Below are positions 51,427 to 59,306 of a DNA stretch of 64,000 nt, in pieces. Positions within the stretch are counted from its first letter, which is position 1, and every line of letters begins with the position of its first letter. The notes below the pieces were generated by a model. That model searched no databases and was not told the DNA's origin. It worked only from the letters and a program-made list of their open reading frames with translations. Source of the stretch: Candidatus Woesearchaeota archaeon (lineage in GTDB: Archaea; Nanobdellota; Nanobdellia; Woesearchaeales; WJKL01); assembly GCA_019322435.1 (NCBI GenBank), contig JAHWIR010000014.1, forward strand, positions 1-64,000, in the 5' to 3' direction. The translations under genes were made by a program, and so were the position numbers.

Positions 51427-52154
51427 ATATTTTTTGGTCAACAATATCAGCCAGTATATTAGCTTGCATAGTTACAACCATAGGCATATATGTAATAAAT
51501 AAATTTGCAAGATGGGGCAAGAAGAATATTGTTTATTTCATGTCCTTTGCAGCAGGAGTATTAATCTCTGTTTCATTCATGCACATAATCCCTGAATCCT
51601 TTGGGATGAATGAATATGCTCCAATAGCATTGTTGGCTGGTTTTCTTTTCCTTTACCTATTAAATAGATTCTTAAGCATGTTCAAGTGCGGTGAAAAAGA
51701 TTGCAAAAATATCATGCATGGAATAATCCCGGCAATAGGCATAGGAATCCATTCCTTTGTAGATGGACTTATCTATGCTGTTGCATTTAATGTAAGCATA
51801 TTTACAGGAATCTTAGCAGCTGTTGGAATGGTCCTTCACGAATTTCCAGAAGGAATAATTACTTATCTGCTCCTGATCAAAGCCAGATTCAGCAAAGCAA
51901 AATCTTCTTTAGGCGCATTCCTGGCTGCAGCAATAACAACACCACTAGGAGCAATAATATCCTGGCCATTCATTACTCAACTAACCAAACCTGTTTTAGG
52001 GATAATGCTTGCATTTTCAGCAGGCGCATTAGTTTACGTAGGAGCTACACACCTGCTTCCAGAAGTTGAAAAAGGAGAAAAGAAGTTTTCCCTGCTTGCC
52101 TTGGCAGCAGGTATAATAGTCGCAATCATCATAATAATAGCACACGGAGGTTAA
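51423..52154 (+). CDS. ZIP family metal transporter
   Basis: Eight-transmembrane zinc/iron permease with metal-site helices HIIPES, HSFVDGL (TM4) and HEFPEG (TM5). Imports Zn2+ or Fe2+. In a cluster with ferredoxin, half-ferritin and superoxide reductase, iron is the more likely substrate, though this is inference. Starts inside the ferredoxin stop (ATGA overlap). Confidence 0.88.
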   Translation: MNIFWSTISASILACIVTTIGIYVINKFARWGKKNIVYFMSFAAGVLISVSFMHIIPESFGMNEYAPIALLAGFLFLYLLNRFLSMFKCGEKDCKNIMHGIIPAIGIGIHSFVDGLIYAVAFNVSIFTGILAAVGMVLHEFPEGIITYLLLIKARFSKAKSSLGAFLAAAITTPLGAIISWPFITQLTKPVLGIMLAFSAGALVYVGATHLLPEVEKGEKKFSLLALAAGIIVAIIIIIAHGG

Positions 52155-52158
52155 AAAA

Positions 52159-52443
52159 ATGTTAGGACAAATACCAATAAATCTAGAAAAAGTAGACAAA
52201 AGCAGAGTAGACCAGGAGATTCTTAGGGTAGGCATAATAGCAGAACTAGATGCAGTAAACCTATATGAACAGATGGCAGCAATGGCCCAGGATAAAAACA
52301 TAAAAGCAATTCTTCTAGACATTGCAAAAGAAGAAAAGACTCATGTAGGAGAGTTCCAGGCTTTGTTGTTGAACAGGGACCAGCAGCAAGTCAAGGAATT
52401 AGAAGAAGGCAAAAAAGAAGTTAAAGAAGAGGTTGGAGAATAA
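52159..52443 (+). CDS. ferritin-like protein, EncFtn-type half-ferritin
   Basis: A 94-aa two-helix diiron-type protein: AELDAVNLYEQMAAMAQD then AKEEKTHVGEFQALL carries the Glu and Glu-x-x-His ligands of encapsulated-ferritin-like proteins, which need dimerisation to build the iron site. No encapsulin gene is in this window. The C-terminal tail is Glu/Lys-rich, not a clear encapsulin-targeting peptide. Confidence 0.75.
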   Translation: MLGQIPINLEKVDKSRVDQEILRVGIIAELDAVNLYEQMAAMAQDKNIKAILLDIAKEEKTHVGEFQALLLNRDQQQVKELEEGKKEVKEEVGE

Positions 52444-52445
52444 AA

Positions 52446-52634
52446 ATGGAAAAAAATATTGGAAGGACAGATAAACGTTTAAGGTTTATCTTTGGACTGG
52501 TTTTTGCATATTTTGGTTATGCATATCATTGGTTGTGGTATATTATTGGAGCAATATTGTTGATAACCTCATTTACAGGTTCTTGTGCAATATATAAATT
52601 ATTGAAATTCAACACATTAGCAAAGAAGAAATAA
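52446..52634 (+). CDS. DUF2892-like small membrane protein, 62 aa
   Basis: Two transmembrane segments (about 13-25 and 30-45) after the basic NIGRTDKRLRF start, then TGSCAIYKLL, matching the YgaP-type membrane module. In other proteins it accompanies rhodanese domains. It sits in the redox operon two bases after the half-ferritin gene. Confidence 0.75.
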   Translation: MEKNIGRTDKRLRFIFGLVFAYFGYAYHWLWYIIGAILLITSFTGSCAIYKLLKFNTLAKKK

Positions 52635-52638
52635 CAAT

Positions 52639-52655
52639 GTTGGGCAGAGCCCAAC
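52639..52655 (+). terminator. stem-loop in redox operon
   Basis: Perfect 7-bp arms GTTGGGC/GCCCAAC with loop AGA. It separates the membrane protein from superoxide reductase and may end or attenuate the upstream transcript. Confidence 0.55.
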
Positions 52656-52688
52656 AAGATTAAAAAATACTAAAGGTGATTTTTAACA

Positions 52689-53075
52689 ATGGCAGAACAA
52701 AACGGAATCTATAAGTGTGAGATATGCGGCAATGTGGTTTCAGTCATTGAAGCGCATGAAGGAGAATTAGTCTGCTGCGGACAGCCTATGAAACTGCTGG
52801 AAGAAAAGACAAAAGAACAAGAAGGAAAAGAAAAACATGTTCCTATTGTAGAAATCAATGGAAATAATGTAAAAGTAAAAGTTGGAGAAGTTCCTCATCC
52901 AATGGAAGCAGAGCATTATATTGAACTGATCCAGATAACCAAAGACGGAAAAGTCATTGAAGGAGCAAGGCTTAATCCAGAAGACAGGCCAGAAGCAGAA
53001 TTTTGTCTAGAATCTACAGAAGGTATCAAAGCAAGAGAACTGTGCAACATCCACGGATTATGGGTATCTGAATAA
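52689..53075 (+). CDS. dfx: superoxide reductase (desulfoferrodoxin)
   Basis: Reduces superoxide to peroxide without dismutation. The N-terminal desulforedoxin domain has the Cys4 site (C10, C13, C29, C30), and the catalytic domain has HVPIVE, VPHPMEAEHYIEL and CNIHGLW. At 128 aa it is a normal two-iron form. Electrons could come from rubredoxin-like proteins such as the adjacent zinc-ribbon product or the ferredoxin. Confidence 0.93.
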   Translation: MAEQNGIYKCEICGNVVSVIEAHEGELVCCGQPMKLLEEKTKEQEGKEKHVPIVEINGNNVKVKVGEVPHPMEAEHYIELIQITKDGKVIEGARLNPEDRPEAEFCLESTEGIKARELCNIHGLWVSE

Positions 53076-53079
53076 AACA

Positions 53080-53271
53080 ATGAAGAAATGCCCTAAATGC
53101 GGGTCAACGAACACAAAAACAGTTGAGTTCATGGGAGCTAAAGTTCATTTCTGCAAAGATTGTGGTTATGATGAGAGAGATGAACTTTCAGTAGTTCCTG
53201 AACAAAGAACTTCTCAGAGAGAAAAGACAAGACATTCTCCTTACAAGGCTGGCGGCGGGAAGAGAACATAA
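53080..53271 (+). CDS. small zinc-ribbon protein, 63 aa
   Basis: N-terminal CPKCGS and CKDCGYDE make a zinc ribbon or rubredoxin-like site, followed by a basic tail ending in GGGKRT. It starts four bases after superoxide reductase. It may be an electron-transfer or RNA-binding accessory. Confidence 0.7.
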   Translation: MKKCPKCGSTNTKTVEFMGAKVHFCKDCGYDERDELSVVPEQRTSQREKTRHSPYKAGGGKRT

Positions 53272-53303
53272 GTTTTAAAAACATCCTTTTATATCGTTCT
53301 AGT

Positions 53304-53960
53304 ATGAAGAAGAGAGAAAAAATAAAGAAAATCATAAACATTCTCTACAGATATTATCCATCTACTGAAAAGACTACTCTGAATAGGATGAGGACTAATC
53401 CAGAAGCATTCAAGATTCTGATTTCTTGCCTGTTATCATTAAGAGCAAGAGATGAAAACACTGAAAAAGTTTCAAAACAATTATTCAAAGTTGCTAAAAC
53501 ACCTAAAAGCATTGCTTCAATGCCAACAAAGAAACTTGAAAAGCTTATTTTTTCATCAGGCCATTATCATAAAAAAGCCCAGACACTAAAGCACGTCTCA
53601 AAAGAGATAATAAAAAGATTCAAAGGCAAAGTTCCTAAAACAAGAGAAGAATTGATGTCAATAAAAGGCATTGGCCCTAAAACATCAAACATTGTTCTTG
53701 CTTTTGCATTTGGGCAGTGCGTTATTCCAGTAGATACGCATGTGCATAGGATTCCAAACAGGCTTGGGTGGGTAAAGACAAAGACACCAGAAAAAACAGA
53801 GCCAGAACTAAACAAGCTGATTCCTGACAATAAAAAATGCGAATTCAATGCAGTATTTGTCCAGTTCGGAAGGGATATATGCCAGCCAATCTCACCATGG
53901 TGCAGCAAATGTATTATAGAAAAATATTGTCCAAAAATAGGAGTCAAGAGGAGCAGATGA
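53304..53960 (+). CDS. nth: endonuclease III
   Basis: Base-excision DNA glycosylase/lyase for oxidised pyrimidines. Helix-hairpin-helix GIGPKTSN with catalytic Lys, catalytic Asp in VDTHVHRI, and a 4Fe-4S loop CQPISPWCSKCIIEKYC near the C-terminus. Length of 218 aa matches the family. Ends overlapping the PP-loop gene by four bases (ATGA). Confidence 0.92.
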   Translation: MKKREKIKKIINILYRYYPSTEKTTLNRMRTNPEAFKILISCLLSLRARDENTEKVSKQLFKVAKTPKSIASMPTKKLEKLIFSSGHYHKKAQTLKHVSKEIIKRFKGKVPKTREELMSIKGIGPKTSNIVLAFAFGQCVIPVDTHVHRIPNRLGWVKTKTPEKTEPELNKLIPDNKKCEFNAVFVQFGRDICQPISPWCSKCIIEKYCPKIGVKRSR

Positions 53961-54919
53961 AGGCAATAGCATTGTTCTCAGGAGGTTTGGATTCTTTGCT
54001 AGCAATAAAACTAATTCAAAAGCAAGGAATAGATGTGATTGCAGTTGCTTTTTGCTCTCCTTTCTTTATTGCTAATGAAGAAAAGAAGAAAAAACTGGAA
54101 GCTGTTGCTAAAAAACAAAAATTCAGGATTAAATTCATTGATCTGGGCAAGGATTATATCAGATTGGTAAAAAAGCCAAAGCACGGCCATGGAAAAAACA
54201 TGAATCCTTGCATTGACTGCCATGCATTCATGCTGAAAAAAGCAAAAGCCTATGCAAAAAAAATAAATGCAAAATTCATATTCACAGGAGAAGTCCTGGA
54301 TGAAAGGCCAATGAGCCAGAACAGAAGATCATTAGGTATTGTAGAAAAACAAGCTGGACTGAAAGGAAAACTGCTAAGGCCTTTGTCAGCAAAACTGCTA
54401 AAAGAGACAGAAGCAGAGAAAAAAGCCTTTGTTGACAGAGAAAAATTATTAGCTCTTAGAGGCCGCTCCAGAAAGCCGCAGTTTGCATTGGCAAAAAAAT
54501 TCAAGATAAAACAATTTGAAACACCTGGCGGAGGATGTCTACTGACTTATGAAGCTTATTCAAACAAATTAAGAGATCTGTTCAAGAACAAAGCATCTCT
54601 GGAAGACATCAAGCTTCTTAAATTTGGAAGACACTTCAGAAAAGGAAAAAACAAGATCATTGTCGGAAGAAACCATGAAGACAACCTGGCTTTATTAAAA
54701 CTAAAGCCAAAATCAGATTATAAATTTGAATTAAAAGACACAATGGGCCCGACAACAATACTTCAAGGACCTAAGACAAAAGAAGTAATCAAACTGGCTG
54801 CGCAGCTGACAATAACACATTCAAAAGCTAAAAAAGGAACAGTCAAATACGGAAAACAAAAATTTAATAAGGAGATTGTTGCTAATAAGCTTAAAAACAT
54901 AGAAAAACTGAGGATATAA
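53957..54919 (+). CDS. PP-loop tRNA-thiolation-like enzyme with NFACT-R-type domain
   Basis: N-terminal ATP pyrophosphatase motif LFSGGLDSLLA, conserved NPCIDCH near residue 100 and GGGCLLTYEA near 195, as in ThiI/MnmA-related PP-loop proteins. The last 100 residues (KFGRHFRKGKNKIIVGRN) match the RNA-binding NFACT-R_2 region. I set the start at ATG 53957, overlapping nth; a longer reading from 53837 lies inside nth. Probably modifies tRNA with sulphur, exact base unknown. Confidence 0.8.
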   Translation: MKAIALFSGGLDSLLAIKLIQKQGIDVIAVAFCSPFFIANEEKKKKLEAVAKKQKFRIKFIDLGKDYIRLVKKPKHGHGKNMNPCIDCHAFMLKKAKAYAKKINAKFIFTGEVLDERPMSQNRRSLGIVEKQAGLKGKLLRPLSAKLLKETEAEKKAFVDREKLLALRGRSRKPQFALAKKFKIKQFETPGGGCLLTYEAYSNKLRDLFKNKASLEDIKLLKFGRHFRKGKNKIIVGRNHEDNLALLKLKPKSDYKFELKDTMGPTTILQGPKTKEVIKLAAQLTITHSKAKKGTVKYGKQKFNKEIVANKLKNIEKLRI

Positions 54920-55380
54920 TGGGAAGAATAAGAAATCTAGAAAAAAGAATTGCAGAAAAATGCAGATGCCCAAACAACAATCTCTTCATCACAGCATTGC
55001 TCTCTATTATTGTCTTCCTGCTAGTTGAGGTAGGAGCAAGATCTTATAATTTATACAACACCATTCCCAACATAGATATCCCAACACATTTCTTTGGAGG
55101 CATTGCATTATTCATAGGCATCCTGTGGATTGTCTCATTATCACAAGTCAAATACAAGAGACTTGCTGCATTGGTATATACATTAGCAGGTGCAATCACA
55201 TGGGAGATAATCGAGACACTTGAAGAATTGGTCATCTACAACCCGCCGTATCTAAGAGATATCTTCTTCTGGGACGGAGTAGGAGACATCATCATAACAA
55301 TGCTTGGCGGAATATTTGGAATGTTTATAATCTATCTGATAAAAAACAAAACACACATCCTTCATGAGGTGGAAATCTAG
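54919..55380 (+). CDS. membrane protein, 153 aa
   Basis: Four transmembrane segments; polar conserved-looking patches are IDIPTHFFGG, TWEIIETLEE and FFWDGVGDIIITMLGG. It is reminiscent of DUF2238/VanZ-like membrane proteins. ATG overlaps the previous stop by one base, so it belongs to the nth operon. Confidence 0.7.
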   Translation: MGRIRNLEKRIAEKCRCPNNNLFITALLSIIVFLLVEVGARSYNLYNTIPNIDIPTHFFGGIALFIGILWIVSLSQVKYKRLAALVYTLAGAITWEIIETLEELVIYNPPYLRDIFFWDGVGDIIITMLGGIFGMFIIYLIKNKTHILHEVEI

Positions 55381-55611
55381 ATGCCAAGAATAAGAAAATG
55401 GGCAAAAGTAAAAGCAGGAGGATTGTACGGCTGGAAAAAAACACAAGCTGATTCCACAAGACATGCTATCCTGAACAAAGCAGTAAAAAAAGACAGCTAT
55501 GCAACAATCGTAAGAAGATTAAACCAATTAGTAAACATAACCAAAGATAAAGAAACAAAAAAAGCAATAAAATTAGACATGGCTTATCTAAAAAAGAAAC
55601 ATGGAAAATAA
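55381..55611 (+). CDS. small basic protein, 76 aa
   Basis: Highly basic helical protein (MPRIRKWAKVKAGGLYGWKK start), unrecognised; probably nucleic-acid binding. GAGGTGG Shine-Dalgarno lies in the end of the upstream membrane protein gene, and the ATG follows that stop directly. Confidence 0.62.
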   Translation: MPRIRKWAKVKAGGLYGWKKTQADSTRHAILNKAVKKDSYATIVRRLNQLVNITKDKETKKAIKLDMAYLKKKHGK

Positions 55612-55663
55612 GAAACTCGGAATAATATTAGTAATAATTGGAATAATACTTTTGGTTTTTTGA
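55601..55663 (+). CDS. possible micro-protein, 20 aa, single transmembrane helix
   Basis: ATG at 55601 inside the end of the basic-protein gene, stop TGA at 55661-55663. The predicted product is almost entirely Ile, Leu, Val and Gly, a membrane helix. Real expression is uncertain; the composition is not random for this region. Confidence 0.35.
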   Translation: MENKKLGIILVIIGIILLVF

Positions 55664-55680
55664 AGATTAAGGTGAAAAAT

Positions 55681-56094
55681 ATGAAAACAAAAACAATATT
55701 TTTGGTATTAATTCTTGTTCTGTTAGTAGGATGTACTCAAAAAGTAATGGAACAAGAAACAGAGATGGAAGAAAAAGCAAGCTATATGGATGTATCTCCT
55801 ATGAAAGCAAAAGAACTGATAGATACAAACCCTAATTTAATAGTTATAGATGTGTCTCCACATTATGACAATGGACATCTTCCAGGAGCAGTACATTATT
55901 ACTTAGGAGACGGTTCTTTAGATGCAGCAATCCCTACTTTAGATAAAGAAAAGGATTATCTTGTATATTGTCATGTAGATTCAGTTGCAATAGCAGGAGC
56001 ACAAAAATTAATTGATGCAGGATTTACAACAGTTTACAGATTAGAAGGAAATTATGGAGCCTGGGTTGATGCAGGATATCCAATTGAAAAATGA
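55681..56094 (+). CDS. rhodanese-domain lipoprotein
   Basis: Signal peptide with lipobox LLVGC (start at ATG 55681, after GGTGA), then a rhodanese domain: GHLPGAVHYYLGDG and active-site loop VYCHVDSVA with catalytic Cys, ending in GNYGAWVDAGYPI. Would transfer sulphur or act in surface redox. Candidate Lgt substrate. Confidence 0.85.
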   Translation: MKTKTIFLVLILVLLVGCTQKVMEQETEMEEKASYMDVSPMKAKELIDTNPNLIVIDVSPHYDNGHLPGAVHYYLGDGSLDAAIPTLDKEKDYLVYCHVDSVAIAGAQKLIDAGFTTVYRLEGNYGAWVDAGYPIEK

Positions 56095-56222
56095 AATGTT
56101 CAATATGTGGTGCAGATGCCAGCTATATGGTGGCTACTGACAAAGTGATCAGCAGGATAGCCAAGCAGTTTGTCAACAAATATGCCGCAAGATGCAAGCA
56201 GTGTGTTGACAAGAAAGAATAA
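56091..56222 (+). CDS. small zinc-finger-like protein, 43 aa
   Basis: Frame ATG 56091 to TAA 56220-56222, starting inside the rhodanese stop. It encodes CSICGAD near the start and CKQCVDKKE near the end, one probable zinc site. Confidence 0.68.
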   Translation: MKCSICGADASYMVATDKVISRIAKQFVNKYAARCKQCVDKKE

Positions 56223-56274
56223 AAGAAAAGTATTTAAACACCAAATCTACTTTTAATAAAAAGAGGTGAATTAA

Positions 56275-56598
56275 ATGCCAAAAAAGAAAACATCAAAAAA
56301 ATCTGAAATCAAAAGTCTTCTGAAAGAATTTGCAGAAAAATCAGTAGGAATACTTGTCTCTTCTATTGAAAAGGTCAATTTTATGAAGTTGATAAAAAAC
56401 ATGACTAATGTCAAGGAAAAGATAAGAAAATGTGTCTCATCAATGATTCTGTTGTTTGTAGGATTTATTGTCCTGGTATTTGGTGTTGCAGCATATCTTG
56501 CTTACCTTGTCCCAGCATTAAGCAACGGCCTTAGCGAGATGATAGTAGGAGCAGTATTGATAATCATTGCAGTTATTATATACAAAAGCAAGGGGTGA
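56275..56598 (+). CDS. membrane protein with basic N-terminal tail, 107 aa
   Basis: Lysine-rich start MPKKKTSKKSEIK, an amphipathic helix, then two transmembrane segments (about 58-80 and 85-103). Resembles holin-superfamily III/DUF1469-type membrane proteins. GAGGTGA precedes the ATG. Similar tail layout to the protein at 41202. Confidence 0.62.
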   Translation: MPKKKTSKKSEIKSLLKEFAEKSVGILVSSIEKVNFMKLIKNMTNVKEKIRKCVSSMILLFVGFIVLVFGVAAYLAYLVPALSNGLSEMIVGAVLIIIAVIIYKSKG

Positions 56599-56602
56599 AA
56601 AA

Positions 56603-56833
56603 ATGAAAGCAAAAACAAAGAAAGCTATAAGCAGAGGAAAGAAAGCAGCAAATAAAGCTATCAAGAAAGGCAAAAAAGCTGCAAAAAAAGCAGTCAGAAC
56701 AGGAAAGAAAGCTGCTTCAAAAGCAATGAAAAGTCCTGCTGCTAAAGAAATAGTAAAAAGAGAAAAACTACTGGCTGCAGAATTATTGATGAAAGCAGCA
56801 AGAAAGCTCCAGAGAGAAGCAGAGAAAAAATAA
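56603..56833 (+). CDS. lysine/alanine-rich histone H1-like protein, 76 aa
   Basis: Repeats of KKGKKAAKKAV and related Lys-Ala-Gly stretches give an H1-tail-like protein; the C-terminal 30 residues form a helix (KREKLLAAELLMKAARKLQ). Start ATG 56603 follows GGGGTGA; an upstream frame extension lies within the previous gene. Likely binds DNA or RNA. Confidence 0.72.
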   Translation: MKAKTKKAISRGKKAANKAIKKGKKAAKKAVRTGKKAASKAMKSPAAKEIVKREKLLAAELLMKAARKLQREAEKK

Positions 56834-56851
56834 TTTTTTTAAACCATTTTA

Positions 56852-57436
56852 ATGATGTACAAATTCCTCTCAACATTAATAATTGTAGCATTATTCAGTA
56901 TTCTGGGAGGATTACTATCCCCTTTAGTTAAGAAAAGATACAAAAGATATCTTCTATTGGCAGAGATGTTCCTGACAATCATCATAATCTCAGAGCTGAT
57001 GAAAGAAGGCTTTGCAGTAACCGGCTTTATAACATTAAGCATTGTTGCAGGAATGGCTTTCATCTATATAACAGACAAGCTGACAAAGATAAGAAAACTA
57101 TACACCAATCTCAACAGAAAACTGCTAAGAGAGCTTCCAAAATCAATTGCAATTGGAACATCATTTGCAGTAGACATCTCATTAGGCATAGCAATTGGAA
57201 TTCTCCTATCATTATACAACATCCCAAAAGGCATCCTGATGTCTTACAAGGAGAAAGAAAGAAAGAAAGCATTAAAAGAACTGGGGACAGTCCAGTTTGT
57301 ATTCATCATAATAGGGATAATAGCCTATATAACCGCAACCTATTTAAACCTAACATCAAAAGCAATACTGATGACATTTGCAGCAGGAATGATGTTATTC
57401 ATAGTAATTGAACAAGGGATTTTATTTAAAAAATGA
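56852..57436 (+). CDS. multi-pass membrane protein, 194 aa
   Basis: About five transmembrane segments separated by basic loops, with no recognised family motif. An in-frame second ATG three bases downstream is equally good. It overlaps the radical SAM gene start by four bases, suggesting coupling. Confidence 0.65.
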   Translation: MMYKFLSTLIIVALFSILGGLLSPLVKKRYKRYLLLAEMFLTIIIISELMKEGFAVTGFITLSIVAGMAFIYITDKLTKIRKLYTNLNRKLLRELPKSIAIGTSFAVDISLGIAIGILLSLYNIPKGILMSYKEKERKKALKELGTVQFVFIIIGIIAYITATYLNLTSKAILMTFAAGMMLFIVIEQGILFKK

Positions 57437-58746
57437 AAATTGCATTAGTAGAACCAAAAACACCAGATTATAATGTTTATACACGCTGGATGAAAGATCT
57501 TCCCTTATTAGGACTGCCTTATCTTGGGACTATTCTAAAAGAAAGAGGTCATGATGTAACAATATACAATGAAAATATTACAGGAATCTCTGTAAAAGAT
57601 TTAGAGCCCTATGATGTTGTTGGATTCTCACTTATGACAGGAACTGCAACAAGAGGATATACACTTGCTGAGAGAGTTAGAAGATTAAATCCAGATAAAA
57701 AAATAATAATAGGCGGCTCTCACGCAACATTCATGCCTGATGAAGCAGCAAACTTTGCTGATCATGTCATCAAAGGGGAAGCTGAAACAGTCATAGCAGA
57801 TGTTGTGGAAAATGGAGGAGAAAAGATTATCCAAGGGAAACCAGTTGAAGATCTAGATGATTTGCCGTTTCCAGATCTTTCATTAATAAAAGGATATAAA
57901 TTACCAGCAAGGCTGCTTCCAATCTCCACCTCAAGAGGTTGTCCTTACGAATGTGATTTCTGTTCAGTAAGCCCTATGTTTGGAACAAAATATCGTTTTA
58001 GAAGCACGGATGATGTTATAGAAGAACTATCACAATATGACAAACTCAAATTAGCTTTTTTCTATGACGATAATTTCACAGCCCATAAAGGAAGAACAAG
58101 AGAACTCCTGGAAAAAATGTTAGAAAAAGATATAAAAGTTAAATGGATTGCCCAGGCAAGAGCAGATGTCTATAAAAACGAAGAACTTGTAAAATTAATG
58201 GCAGATGCAAACTGCTATGCTTTATGCATTGGATTTGAATCTGTAAATGAAGAAACACTTCTAGCATATAATAAAAAGCAGTCTGTAAAAGATATGGAAA
58301 AATGCATTAAAATGCTGCATAAATATGGCATAAAAGTGCATGGCATGTTCTTGTCAGAAGGATTTTATGATTATAACAAGCTAGGAATCGATACTTTGCA
58401 GTTAATGGTCCCCATCCCTTTGCCAGGATCTCAACTCTTTGAAAAAGTAAAAGCAGCTAAGCAGTTCTTTAAAGAGAGAAATCCATTGAAAGATACAAAA
58501 TGGTGGAAATACTTTGACGGAGCTCATGTTGTCCACATCCCAGAGAGATTCCATCCAAAAGAACTTCAAGAGCAGACAATAAGATCTTGGAAAAAATTCT
58601 ATTCAAAATGGAACTGCTTTAAGCAGTTGATTAAAATGAATTTTGGGAATCTTGGCTTCAGAAGGATGGGAAAAAATATTGTAGCAAAATGGGAAAAATC
58701 AAACAAAGAATTCATGGAAAACCTTGAAGCAAGAGCAATGCAATAA
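57433..58746 (+). CDS. B12-binding radical SAM enzyme
   Basis: N-terminal cobalamin-binding fold (PLLGLPYLGTILKERGHDV, GGSHATFMPDEA), then radical SAM cluster motif CPYECDFC near residue 175 after STSRG. The remaining TIM-barrel region has ARADVYKN and GFESVNEETL typical of the group. Products range from methylation to hydrocarbon or hopanoid chemistry; substrate here unknown. Length of 437 aa is typical. Confidence 0.88.
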   Translation: MKIALVEPKTPDYNVYTRWMKDLPLLGLPYLGTILKERGHDVTIYNENITGISVKDLEPYDVVGFSLMTGTATRGYTLAERVRRLNPDKKIIIGGSHATFMPDEAANFADHVIKGEAETVIADVVENGGEKIIQGKPVEDLDDLPFPDLSLIKGYKLPARLLPISTSRGCPYECDFCSVSPMFGTKYRFRSTDDVIEELSQYDKLKLAFFYDDNFTAHKGRTRELLEKMLEKDIKVKWIAQARADVYKNEELVKLMADANCYALCIGFESVNEETLLAYNKKQSVKDMEKCIKMLHKYGIKVHGMFLSEGFYDYNKLGIDTLQLMVPIPLPGSQLFEKVKAAKQFFKERNPLKDTKWWKYFDGAHVVHIPERFHPKELQEQTIRSWKKFYSKWNCFKQLIKMNFGNLGFRRMGKNIVAKWEKSNKEFMENLEARAMQ

Positions 58747-58766
58747 TCTAAAAAAACTCTCCCAAC

Positions 58767-59306
58767 TTACTTATTCTTGTCAATATAATCCTTAATCATT
58801 TCCTTAAACTCTTCAGGATTGATAGGCTTAACACCCAGCTTCATCATTATTGCTCTAATATTTGGCTCATGTATTGCTGAATCATCTTCTTCAGTCATGA
58901 ATTCAACTTCAAGAATATGAGCAAAGTTCTCAGTATGTTGAAAACAAAGAGTATAATCAAATCCGTTATAAGGATACATAAATTCTTTCTTGTGTGTAAT
59001 CCAAGAAGGATATGCTTCATAACCTTTTTCTTCTAATTCTTTCCTCTTCAACTCAAGCTCTTCCTTATTATTAAGCTTAGTAACCTTCTCTTTTCTGCTT
59101 CCTTGAGAAACATCTCCCTGCTTCTCCACCATCTCAAACATATTATGAGAAAATCTCAGCCTTATATCACCTGGCTTATATCTTGTAGTATGAACAGACT
59201 CTTCATTAATTAGCTTAAATTCAGAGGACAATTTCTCAATTAACTCCTTATGCTGCTCTGGAGTCAACAAAGCCTTTAATTCTATTTCATGCTTCAAAAA
59301 ACTCAC
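58767..59306 (-). CDS. CYTH-fold (triphosphate tunnel) protein
   Basis: Near the N-terminus HEIELKALL gives the ExExK signature; further Arg/Lys/Glu residues (RLRFS, HILEVEFM) fit the CYTH tunnel. Family members are thiamine-triphosphatase, adenylate cyclase or RNA triphosphatase. The start is not certain: a GTG at 59306 or TTG at 59297 would both lie inside the end of polB. No clear Shine-Dalgarno decides. Longer extension to 59330 is less likely. Confidence 0.72.
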   Translation of the reverse strand: MSFLKHEIELKALLTPEQHKELIEKLSSEFKLINEESVHTTRYKPGDIRLRFSHNMFEMVEKQGDVSQGSRKEKVTKLNNKEELELKRKELEEKGYEAYPSWITHKKEFMYPYNGFDYTLCFQHTENFAHILEVEFMTEEDDSAIHEPNIRAIMMKLGVKPINPEEFKEMIKDYIDKNK

